From positions 62,001 through 126,000 of the forward strand of contig NZ_JAODNM010000124.1 of the NCBI RefSeq assembly GCF_025464955.1: a stretch of 64,000 bases of DNA, in the 5' to 3' direction. The stretch's first letter is position 1. Every line of letters begins with the position of its first letter. Under the pieces are notes generated by a model that saw only the letters and a list, made by a program, of their open reading frames with translations, was not told the origin of the DNA and made no database searches. This stretch comes from Amycolatopsis sp. (GTDB lineage: Bacteria > Actinomycetota > Actinomycetes > Mycobacteriales > Pseudonocardiaceae). Positions 6,956 to 14,415 of the stretch are shown here, in pieces. The position numbers were made by a program, and so were the translations under genes.

Positions 6956-9138
6956 GACAAACCACCGGTGAACGGCTTGTCGTCGGACTGGCTCATCGTG
7001 CAGATGGCGTAGATCGGTGCCTGCGGGTGCACCCACCAACCGTGGTCCGGCGACGTGACGTGGTAGGTGTAGTGGCCGCTAGAGGTCACGCTGTTCGCAA
7101 GTCCCTGGCAGGCGGCATCCGCCGCGGCGGTGACCGCGGCCGCGCCCGGCCACGGCGCATCGGGTTGGTACAGCGCGGGATAGCCCAGAATCTGTGCCCA
7201 ATGCGGCTGGTCGCAGCGCACGATCGGAACGCCGACCGGCGACACACCGTCGACCTGCTTGGTCTGGACACAGGCCCCCACCGGTGGGTCCGACGAGATG
7301 TCCCTGGCGAACATGTCCATCGGAGTCGGCAGGTTCGCGGGTTTGCGGTACGGGTCGACGAGTTGTTCGCCCGGCAGCTGCTTGCCGTCGATCCGGTGCA
7401 CCACGCATGGCGTGTAATTCTCGAAGGGCCGCCCACCGGAGTTCCAGCTCACCGAGGCGGGAATGTTGAAGGCGCCCGTGTACAGGTCATGGGACAGTCC
7501 CAGGCCCGAGACCAGCGACAGGCACTCGAATTGGGCCAGCGCTGCGGTCTGGTCTTTGCCCGGGTACGGCGCAGGCGAGGGCGCGATCGCGGGATAGCCG
7601 ACCACCTCGCCCCAGTGCGGCTGGTCGCAAGGGACCACCGGCACGTCCGACCTGCCGTTGTCCCACCCCTGCTGGGTGGCGATGCAGGTGCCCACCGGAG
7701 CATCGTCCTTCACCGACTCCGAGTAGACCGTGGCGGTGACGACCTTCGGGGCGGTGCCACCCTGCCAAAATGCGTAGACACCGAGGACGACCAGCCCGAG
7801 GATGACCAAGAAGGCCACGAACGATCCCACTCTCGAACCGACGGATTCCTGGTACCTGACGCGTCGGTACTTCGGCCTGGACTGCGGCTGGTAGCGGTTT
7901 CGCACCGGCCGCTGGGAAGCGGGTCTGCGGACCGGGGGTTTGTTGGCGGGCCTCGGTGTCCGCCCGCTGAGTTCGTCGAGCAGCCGGTCGATTTCACTCG
8001 CGCCAGGAGCGCCACGTAGCTGCCGTTTGAGGTTGCGGAGCGTACTTTTCGCCAGGTCAGGGCGGCCGAGTGAGACGAACTCCGCGACTCGCGCCTTGAT
8101 CGTTTCGAACACCGCGACGATCTCGGCCAATGTCGCGCGGTTCTGCTTGATCAACTCGGTGGTGCGGGGATCAGTGGCAAGTTCCGTGGCGGTGGTGAAC
8201 CACCGCCGAGACGAGTCGTCGGCGGCAGGCCCGAGCTCTTCCATCAACCCGGTCGCGCAGTTGTTGAACAGGACGGCGACCTCGTTGCGTACGTCGGCCG
8301 TGCGGCGGTGCAACCGGTGCGGCACCAGCGGGTCCAGGCGGGCCAGCGCCGGCAGGACCTCTTCGTAGCCGATGGTGGACGCGTACTGGAACTGACCGGC
8401 GTCGATGTGCCCCATGGCTTTCGTGATCGCCGCCTTGGCCGCTTGGTAGAACGGCTCGGCAGCCGCCTCGAGCTGGTCGGCGACCACGCCCGAGGGGGCA
8501 GGCCACGCCCTGGCCAGGTCAGCGAGACGGGTCTGGTTCGACGGCGAGGCGACGGCGAGCTGGATCAGCGGCTTGACCAGCGCGACCGGCAGCTCGTCGC
8601 GCAGCAGGTCGATGACGGACTCGTCGAGCTGGCGGTCGTCCAGTGCGATGATCCGGTGCCGGAGGTGGTCCCAGAACACAGTTCGGCGCAGCAGTTGCCG
8701 CCACTCCTGCGCGGCGTCCTTCCACAGCTTTTCGAGGCGCTCCAAGTCTTTGCCGACACGTTTGCCGCCGGTGGCCTCCCGGTCGAGCGCGGTGCTGTGC
8801 GCTTTGACGGCCGCGTCGTGCCCCCGGTGCAGGTTCTGGGAGCAGCCGCACGTGGCGTCGGGGGTGTCCCATTTCCAGAACAGTTCGTCGACGAGACGGC
8901 GGCGCGGGTCGCCGAGAATGCGGTCGAAAGCGGCCCGAACCTCGTCCGCACCAACGGGAAGCGAGTGCCCGAGGTCCACGTCGGCCCCGCTGACGAGGGC
9001 CGGGACGACCTTCTGCTGCCGATGCCGCACGGTCCGCCGGTCGGCGTCGGTGGGCAGGCCGGTGATCCGGAACGCGTTGCGCCGGTAGAGCTGCGGACCG
9101 GCCACCTCGAGCAGCCCGGTGAGGATCGGGTCGAGCAC
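6952..9138 (-). CDS. Large membrane protein with J-like N-terminus and two septum-formation-like domains
   Basis: 728 residues from GTG 9138, preceded by a purine-rich GGGGG ribosome site; it opens the operon. The N-terminal about 80 residues (FRITGLPTDADRRTVRHRQQ, then VRAAFDRILGDPRRRL) are laid out like a J-domain but lack the HPD tripeptide. A Cys/His patch (CGCSQNLHRGHDAAVKAH) and a long helical region follow. One transmembrane segment sits near residues 445-468 (FVAFLVILGLVVLGVYAF). Outside it are two copies of the domain seen in septum-formation proteins, with VGTCI...VPCDQPHWGEVVGYPA and VGACV...VRCDQPHWAQILGYPA. The topology suggests an outward sensor and an inward chaperone-facing part. 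Confidence 0.7.
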   Translation of the reverse strand: MLDPILTGLLEVAGPQLYRRNAFRITGLPTDADRRTVRHRQQKVVPALVSGADVDLGHSLPVGADEVRAAFDRILGDPRRRLVDELFWKWDTPDATCGCSQNLHRGHDAAVKAHSTALDREATGGKRVGKDLERLEKLWKDAAQEWRQLLRRTVFWDHLRHRIIALDDRQLDESVIDLLRDELPVALVKPLIQLAVASPSNQTRLADLARAWPAPSGVVADQLEAAAEPFYQAAKAAITKAMGHIDAGQFQYASTIGYEEVLPALARLDPLVPHRLHRRTADVRNEVAVLFNNCATGLMEELGPAADDSSRRWFTTATELATDPRTTELIKQNRATLAEIVAVFETIKARVAEFVSLGRPDLAKSTLRNLKRQLRGAPGASEIDRLLDELSGRTPRPANKPPVRRPASQRPVRNRYQPQSRPKYRRVRYQESVGSRVGSFVAFLVILGLVVLGVYAFWQGGTAPKVVTATVYSESVKDDAPVGTCIATQQGWDNGRSDVPVVPCDQPHWGEVVGYPAIAPSPAPYPGKDQTAALAQFECLSLVSGLGLSHDLYTGAFNIPASVSWNSGGRPFENYTPCVVHRIDGKQLPGEQLVDPYRKPANLPTPMDMFARDISSDPPVGACVQTKQVDGVSPVGVPIVRCDQPHWAQILGYPALYQPDAPWPGAAAVTAAADAACQGLANSVTSSGHYTYHVTSPDHGWWVHPQAPIYAICTMSQSDDKPFTGGLS

Positions 9139-9312
9139 GCCTGACCCCCTTCGGAAGTTGCTGCGTCGCAAGCAAAGCCTGGCCGCACCCCGGCCCCCGG
9201 ATCAATGGGAGCGGGATGGAATCCGGATAGGCGCCCCGCTGCCCAGACCCTCGCACGCACCCCCCGGGACCCCTCCCCAAGTCATGTTCATGGGGTGGCA
9301 GGTGTCGTTACC

Positions 9313-9374
9313 GCAACTCGACGGCGAGTTGCGATCGTTGGGACACCAAGTACCGCAACTCGACGGCGAGTTGC
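9313..9374. repeat. Palindromic intergenic repeat, two units
   Basis: Two identical 20-bp palindromes (GCAACTCG, loop ACGG, CGAGTTGC) lie at 9313-9332 and 9355-9374, separated by 22 bp. They sit in the 9139-9406 gap between the septum-like gene and the beta-propeller gene. No protein-coding signal is seen in that gap. The same unit recurs near 10.4, 52.8 and 62.1 kb. Confidence 0.9.
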
Positions 9375-9406
9375 GGTACAGGCAGGGCACTTTTGCGCCC
9401 GCAGGG

Positions 9407-10315
9407 TCAGGCGTGGACGACGAGGACTTCGTAGGTCGGGTTGGTGGGCGGGTACCCGGTGTCCAGGTGCGAGTTGACCACGGCGAGCCGGTCACCGAAC
9501 TTGACCGAGGTCATCGGCACCCGGAACAACGGGTCGGTGATCACCTTCTCCAACGTTCCGGCGCGCAGGTCTTCGGTCAGCCGGAATCGGCTGATGTGGT
9601 TGGTGAACCGTTGCGTGGCCCACAGCTGCCCTTGGCTGAACAACACACCGTTGGTGTCGGGGATGTCGACGTTCGCGACCACTGAGCTGGTTCCGTTGAA
9701 GGGATTGATCGTCACGAGCGACGCTGTCCCTTCGGGGGCGGCGAACAAGGTGCTCCCGGACGGGGTGGACGCGAGGTCGTTGAGGAAGAACGTCCCGGGG
9801 CTGCCGGCCGCGGGCCCGCTCAGGTTCACCGTGCGTACCGGTCCCGGAATCCCGAACGCGTCCGGCACGAAGTAGAGCTTCGGCTGGAGGGAGTCGGAGA
9901 ACCACGCGCCGTACGGAGTCACGGTGACGCCGTTGACGAACGAGTTCGTCGCGTCGCCGACGTCGTACCTCGCGACCAGCGCGCGGGTACGGGTGCTGTA
10001 GACGTACACCTTGCCGGGGCCGCCGGCGGCGAACAGCAGGTCGTGCCGCTCGTCCAGGCCAAGGCCGACGGTCGTGACGCCGTCCGGCACGTGGATGAAC
10101 GGCTCGGCCGCGCCCTGCCGGATGTCGCCTTTGAAGATGGTGCCCCGGAACAGGTCTCCGGCATAGAACGTGCTGCCCTCGCCCGCGGTGAGGGCTTCGG
10201 CCGACACGGCACCGGGCAGGACGATCACCTTCGTCGACGACGTCGCAGCCGCCGGTGCGACCAGGCCCAGCGCCAGGGCGAACATCGCTGTCACCAGGGT
10301 CAATGTCTTTCGCAT
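9407..10315 (-). CDS. Secreted SMP-30/gluconolactonase-like beta-propeller protein
   Basis: 302 residues from ATG 10315. The N-terminus is a clear Sec signal peptide (MRKTLTLVTAMFALALGLVA, then PAAA as cleavage site). The mature part has repeated blades typical of six-bladed SMP-30/NHL-type propellers: GLDERHDLLFAAGG, VNGVTVTPYGAWFSDS, FFLNDLASTPSGSTLFAAP and DTNGVLFSQGQLW. Family members hydrolyse lactones or act as binding scaffolds; no substrate can be named. It is flanked on both sides by palindromic repeat pairs and has no operon partner. Confidence 0.8.
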   Translation of the reverse strand: MRKTLTLVTAMFALALGLVAPAAATSSTKVIVLPGAVSAEALTAGEGSTFYAGDLFRGTIFKGDIRQGAAEPFIHVPDGVTTVGLGLDERHDLLFAAGGPGKVYVYSTRTRALVARYDVGDATNSFVNGVTVTPYGAWFSDSLQPKLYFVPDAFGIPGPVRTVNLSGPAAGSPGTFFLNDLASTPSGSTLFAAPEGTASLVTINPFNGTSSVVANVDIPDTNGVLFSQGQLWATQRFTNHISRFRLTEDLRAGTLEKVITDPLFRVPMTSVKFGDRLAVVNSHLDTGYPPTNPTYEVLVVHA

Positions 10316-10445
10316 GATTGCTCCGTTCGGTCTGGAGGGCCACTTTGGCGACCCGTTACCAGACCCGTCGAACGGCAATCGACGTTTTCGACAGAACCCG
10401 CGAAAAAACCTGACTCTCCTGTCCCATGCGCCAGGCATGACCACC

Positions 10446-10508
10446 GCAACTCGCCGTCGAGTTGCGGTGCTTAGCATCCGCAACGACCGCAACTCGCCGT
10501 CGAGTTGC
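10446..10508. repeat. Palindromic intergenic repeat, two units, inverted orientation
   Basis: Two copies of the same 20-bp palindrome in reverse orientation (loop CCGT) at 10446-10465 and 10489-10508, 23 bp apart. They lie in the 10316-10545 gap, which otherwise shows only the upstream region of the beta-propeller gene. Confidence 0.9.
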
Positions 10509-10545
10509 GATCGTTGCGTGCGCTAGGCGGGCCACTCCACGACGG

Positions 10546-10977
10546 TCAGTCGCGCCAGGTGTTGTTGAGGAACGCGTCGTCTTCCTCGGTGTCTTCGTCC
10601 GTGCTCCGGTGGCGAGCGCGACGCGGGGAGGCCGGACGCTCAATGCGCTCGACGCGCTCGGGTATCACTGGCGGCCCGGAGGTGAACGGCGCGGGCGGGG
10701 CGGTGAAGGCGTCGTTTTCCGCCTTGTGACCCTCCGGCTCGAAATCGTGCTCCGCGACCTCGGGCGCGGGCGCCTCGGCGGCCTCTTTTGCCCGCTTGCC
10801 GAGCTCACGACGATGCTGGACGTACCGCTCGGCGGCCTGGACCTGCTTCGTCATGTATTCGTGCGAGCTCTTCTTGATCGTCTCACCGTGCTGCTCGAGC
10901 AGCGCCCGGCGTTCGGACTGCTCGCGGACGAGCCCGTCCATCCTGGCTGTCAGTCCCTGGATCTCTTCGGCGGCCAT
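10546..10977 (-). CDS. Coiled-coil protein of the WXG/FAAL operon, unknown function
   Basis: 143 residues from ATG 10977, preceded by AGGGGAG about 8 bases upstream. Residues 1-75 are predicted coiled coil (EEIQGLTARMDGLVREQSER, then YMTKQVQAAERYVQHRREL). The rest is acidic and proline-rich, ending TDEDTEEDDAFLNNTW. It starts 11 bp after the stop of the 943-residue WXG protein, so it is almost certainly co-transcribed. I do not recognise a family. Small coiled-coil proteins beside WXG substrates often act as chaperones or co-secreted partners, which is only a suggestion here. Confidence 0.65.
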   Translation of the reverse strand: MAAEEIQGLTARMDGLVREQSERRALLEQHGETIKKSSHEYMTKQVQAAERYVQHRRELGKRAKEAAEAPAPEVAEHDFEPEGHKAENDAFTAPPAPFTSGPPVIPERVERIERPASPRRARHRSTDEDTEEDDAFLNNTWRD

Positions 10978-10988
10978 CTGCGCTCCCC

Positions 10989-13820
10989 TCACCGCCGCCG
11001 GGGAAGAGGCGGCTGATCATCGTCATCGTCCAGCGAACCGGAGATCCGGTGGCCGGCGGGATCGCCGACCGTCTCGAAGAGGCCGCCGTCGACGCGGTAC
11101 CCACGCGGACCGCGCTCCTGGTCTCCGCCACCGCCACCGCCACCGCCACCGTGGGCACCGCCGCCGCCCATGGCGCCCATGCCCTGCATGCCGCCGACCG
11201 GCTGGCCTGAGGACGGATCGCCGGCGGCAGCGGTCATGGCGGGCTGGAATCCGGCCGGACTCTGCGACAGGCCGGCTGCTGCCCCGCTGTGTGCCCCCGC
11301 CCCGACCTCAGCCGGCGTCGCGGCACCGATCAACGAGCTGTGACCGATCGACCCGTGCAACGGTCCGGCCGGAACGCCACCACCCGCCCCGCCGCCGCCG
11401 AGCGCAGCATGCGACAGACCCGCGGTGGACGGTTCCGTGTGGTGACTGACGTCGTGCGGGACCGGCGCGGAGCTGGGAAGATGCCCACTCCCGATGCCCG
11501 AGTGCACGTCGACCGGGGTTTGGCTGCCCGGACCGGCCGCCTCGCCCAGGGTGTACGTAGTCGGGGTGCCCTTGCCGTCGTCGACCGTGACGACGGTCGG
11601 GCCGGCCGGACCGTCCGGCCGCTCGGCCGTGATCTTGGTGTCGCCGTCGGTGAAGTGGATCTTGCCGTCCGGTCCCGGGTGGTAGGCGCCATCCGCACCC
11701 GGCTGCCCGGCCTTGTCGGCGCCGGCGTGCCCCGGGCTTCCCTGGGGCCCGAAATCCGACGGCGAGCCAGGCTGCGCCCCGGTGGCCGCGGTGTCCTTGG
11801 CCCAATCGAGCTTGAAGTCCTTGTCCGGGCTGGTTCCGTCACCGATCTTGATGTCCATGTGGCCATCCGGACCGGGCGCGGTCATTTCGAACGTTTTGTC
11901 GCCCTGTTTGACCGTCAGCGTCTCCGGCCGATCGCCGGTTGCGCCAAGCGGATCGCCGGTGGGACTCATGGCCGGTCCCGGTCCTCCGATCCCGCCGGGG
12001 CGGCCGAGCGGGCCACTGCCGGCGGGGTTTCCGCTCGTGGGGCCCAGGGGCGGGATCGACGAGGGCAGCGTGCCACCCGGTTTGGAACCGCTGCCCGGCC
12101 CGCCCATGGGGGGAATACCGCCCAGCGGCGCTCCGCTGCCCGGGCCACCGGTGCCGGTCGGCCCAAGGTCACCCGACGGCGAAGTCGAACCGGGAATCGG
12201 CGGAATCGAACCGGGCGAACCACCACCGGTACCCGACGGCGGAGTCGAACCGGGAATCGGCGGAATCGAGCCCGGTGAACCACCACCGGTACCCGACGGC
12301 GAGGTCGAACCGGGAATCGGCGGAATCGAACCGGGCGAACCACCACCGGTACCCGATGGCGGAGTCGAGTCCGGAATCGGCGGGATCGACGCGGGCGAAC
12401 CACCACCAGGGTTGCCACCCGACGGCGGAGCCGAGACAGGAATCGGCGGGATCGACGCGGGCGAACCACCACCGGGGTTGCTACCCGACGGCGGAGCCGA
12501 GACAGGCACCTGCGGTGAGCCGCCACCGCCACCCGGACCACCGAGAGTGCTCCCTGACGGCGGAGTCGAATCGGGAACCGGAGGCACCGAGCCGCTCGGA
12601 GGAGGACCACCATTGCCTGGCGTCGCGGGCGGCGTATTGCTGCTCGGCCCCCCGCTACCGGTCCCACCGGAGGTCGTGGTGCCACCGAACTCGTTCCGGA
12701 CCTTGCTCATGACCCCGTCCAGCGTGTCGTACGCCTGATCGACGAGGTCGTGGGTGTCCTTGCAGGTCTTGACGAAACCCTCGTAGAGCCGATCCCACAT
12801 GTCCGGGTTGAACTGGTTCTGCACCCACTGCTTGGCGAGGTCCTTACCGTGGCTCTGGATCTCTTTGTCGTCGCAGCAGCCGTCGTCGTTGAGCGTCTTG
12901 ACCAGGTTGGTGCCGAAGTTCAGGTCCATCCAACCCGCGATGGCCGCGAGGTCGTCCACACTGCCGTGTTCGCCATTGGCGACGGAAATGACCTTCTGCG
13001 CCATGGTGAAGTCGGCCTTGCCGACCTGGTCGGTATACATCGCGATGATCGCGTCGGCTTTGCCCTTGCACAGCTGGAAGACCGTGGTCACCGTGGTCGT
13101 GACCGCTTGGGACGCCCCGCTGAGCGTCTGCGACAGCTTGGTCGCCTTCGGCTGGATGTCGTTGTTGTTCTTGTCCCAGGCGGCGTTGGCCGCGTCGCCG
13201 GTCCAGGTCTGCATCAACGAGTTCAGTGCGGAACCGGTGTCCTGAATGGTCTGGTCCACTGTGGTCGACCCGGTGTGGAAGTGGTCGGCGTCGTCCATGA
13301 ACTGCTGGAACTGGATGCCGCGCTGCTGGTCGAACGGCTGCTGGATGTCCTTGTCGAAGTCGAGCGCGCGGGTGTTGCCGCGGCAGTCGTCCGGGATCTT
13401 CGCGAGCAGGGAACCGAAGGTCTGGAACACCTTCAGCGCGGGCGCGGCGGCGTCGAACAGCTCGTCGGAGGTTTTCGTGCCGACCTGGTTCGAAGCGGGC
13501 GGCTGCTTGTCGTCGAGCTGGGACTTGCCGTCGGTGACGGCCTTGGTCTCCTGGTTCTCGTTGTAGTCGGCCTGGTCGCCCTTCTGCTTGGCCGCGGTGT
13601 AGGCGTCGTCGGTCGAGCCGCCGATGGGCACGAAGCCGGCGGGGCCGCCGTACGCGGTGGCGTACCGCTGTGCGTCCTGGTGGTCTTCGACGGCGGTTTC
13701 GGGGTCTTGGGGGTTCGGCGGGTTCTCGTGGAGCCAGCTGTTGATCAGCATGGTCTTCGAATCGGGCGGGACGCTGGGGTCATCCAGCAGCGCCTTGACA
13801 TCGGCCCAGCTCTTCGCCAT
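10989..13820 (-). CDS. Large WXG-type protein with Pro/Gly/Ser-rich repeats (putative type VII-like secreted protein)
   Basis: 943 residues from ATG 13820, whose A is the last base of the upstream TAA. Residues 1-380 are helical and contain a WXG-like element (LMQTWTGDAANAAW, residues about 202-215) followed by a long amphipathic helix. Residues about 385-600 are low-complexity repeats of the type SIPPIPGSTPPSGTGGGSPG. Residues about 650-800 look like a small beta domain (KQGDKTFEMTAPGPDGHMDI, KITAERPDG). The C-terminus is glycine-rich and ends in an acidic patch and PPLPRRR. No signal peptide is present. The layout matches large ESX/type VII-associated proteins of Pseudonocardiaceae; function unknown. 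Confidence 0.75.
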   Translation of the reverse strand: MAKSWADVKALLDDPSVPPDSKTMLINSWLHENPPNPQDPETAVEDHQDAQRYATAYGGPAGFVPIGGSTDDAYTAAKQKGDQADYNENQETKAVTDGKSQLDDKQPPASNQVGTKTSDELFDAAAPALKVFQTFGSLLAKIPDDCRGNTRALDFDKDIQQPFDQQRGIQFQQFMDDADHFHTGSTTVDQTIQDTGSALNSLMQTWTGDAANAAWDKNNNDIQPKATKLSQTLSGASQAVTTTVTTVFQLCKGKADAIIAMYTDQVGKADFTMAQKVISVANGEHGSVDDLAAIAGWMDLNFGTNLVKTLNDDGCCDDKEIQSHGKDLAKQWVQNQFNPDMWDRLYEGFVKTCKDTHDLVDQAYDTLDGVMSKVRNEFGGTTTSGGTGSGGPSSNTPPATPGNGGPPPSGSVPPVPDSTPPSGSTLGGPGGGGGSPQVPVSAPPSGSNPGGGSPASIPPIPVSAPPSGGNPGGGSPASIPPIPDSTPPSGTGGGSPGSIPPIPGSTSPSGTGGGSPGSIPPIPGSTPPSGTGGGSPGSIPPIPGSTSPSGDLGPTGTGGPGSGAPLGGIPPMGGPGSGSKPGGTLPSSIPPLGPTSGNPAGSGPLGRPGGIGGPGPAMSPTGDPLGATGDRPETLTVKQGDKTFEMTAPGPDGHMDIKIGDGTSPDKDFKLDWAKDTAATGAQPGSPSDFGPQGSPGHAGADKAGQPGADGAYHPGPDGKIHFTDGDTKITAERPDGPAGPTVVTVDDGKGTPTTYTLGEAAGPGSQTPVDVHSGIGSGHLPSSAPVPHDVSHHTEPSTAGLSHAALGGGGAGGGVPAGPLHGSIGHSSLIGAATPAEVGAGAHSGAAAGLSQSPAGFQPAMTAAAGDPSSGQPVGGMQGMGAMGGGGAHGGGGGGGGGDQERGPRGYRVDGGLFETVGDPAGHRISGSLDDDDDQPPLPRRR
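12165..12640. repeat. In-frame tandem repeat of about 60 bp
   Basis: Four consecutive 60-bp units (12,181-12,420) are nearly identical. They are flanked by diverged units of 60-66 bp. Read on the minus strand they encode PPIPGSTPPSGTGGGSPGSI-type repeats within the 943-residue WXG protein. The near-identity suggests recent slippage or recombination and likely copy-number variation between strains. Confidence 0.85.
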
Positions 13821-14131
13821 TATTCCGCACCCGCGTTCGTGATCGAGCCGCTCTGCGACGAGTCGCTCTGGCCGTAGCTCTTGGCGCCGGCGCCGAGGGT
13901 CGACCCGTACCCGGAGAGGGTGCTGCTGTAGCCGTTGACCGAGTCCCACAGCGCCTGCGCGCCGGTGGTGTACTTCTGCGAGTGCTGCCCGTGCGCCTTG
14001 CCGAACCCATCCGCCGTGAGCGGCGTGGTCGACAGGTCCGGGTTGTTGTTCAGCAAGTCCTCGGCCAGGTGACCGACCGTCTTCGACGCCGACGCCAACG
14101 CGTCGGTATCGGCGGTATACCCCCCGCTCAT
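13820..14131 (-). CDS. Small WXG100-like protein
   Basis: 103 residues from ATG 14131, overlapping the acyl carrier protein stop as ATGA. It is all-helical by composition with a central tryptophan (TTGAQALWDSVNGYSSTLSG) and a Gly/Ser-rich tail; there is no signal peptide. Length and pattern match ESX-type (WXG100-superfamily) secretion partners, although the exact W-x-G tripeptide is absent (WDS). It directly precedes the larger WXG protein, with which it may form a heterodimer as such pairs do. Confidence 0.65.
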   Translation of the reverse strand: MSGGYTADTDALASASKTVGHLAEDLLNNNPDLSTTPLTADGFGKAHGQHSQKYTTGAQALWDSVNGYSSTLSGYGSTLGAGAKSYGQSDSSQSGSITNAGAE

Positions 14132-14415
14132 CTTTCGACCCTCTCCTCAGGTGTCTCGGCGGCGTTTCCGGCCGCCAGTACTTCCGCGAGCACGTGAGCC
14201 ACGGCCGCGATGTCCGTGAACTCGTCAAGCCGGTCGAGGTCGATCGTGATGGCGTACTGCACTTCCAACGCCGCGAGTAGGCGAACCCGGCCCTTGGAAT
14301 CGATGCCCAGCTCCTCGAGCGGCGCATCGTCTTCAACGAGAGCGGGGTCGAGCCGGAAGGTGTCGCTCACGACTCGCGCGACGGCGGCACACAGATCAAC
14401 CACGTCGATCACCAT
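14128..14415 (-). CDS. Acyl carrier protein
   Basis: 95 residues from ATG 14415. It has the carrier-protein fold with the phosphopantetheine attachment serine in LEELGIDSKGRVRLLAALE (the usual motif is G-x-D-S-L). A terminal helix follows (VAHVLAEVLAA). Its start lies 20 bp inside the ligase gene and its stop overlaps the next start, so it is tightly coupled to both. The natural reading is that the adjacent ligase loads it with an activated fatty acid. No polyketide or peptide synthetase gene is nearby to take the acyl group. Confidence 0.88.
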   Translation of the reverse strand: MVIDVVDLCAAVARVVSDTFRLDPALVEDDAPLEELGIDSKGRVRLLAALEVQYAITIDLDRLDEFTDIAAVAHVLAEVLAAGNAAETPEERVER

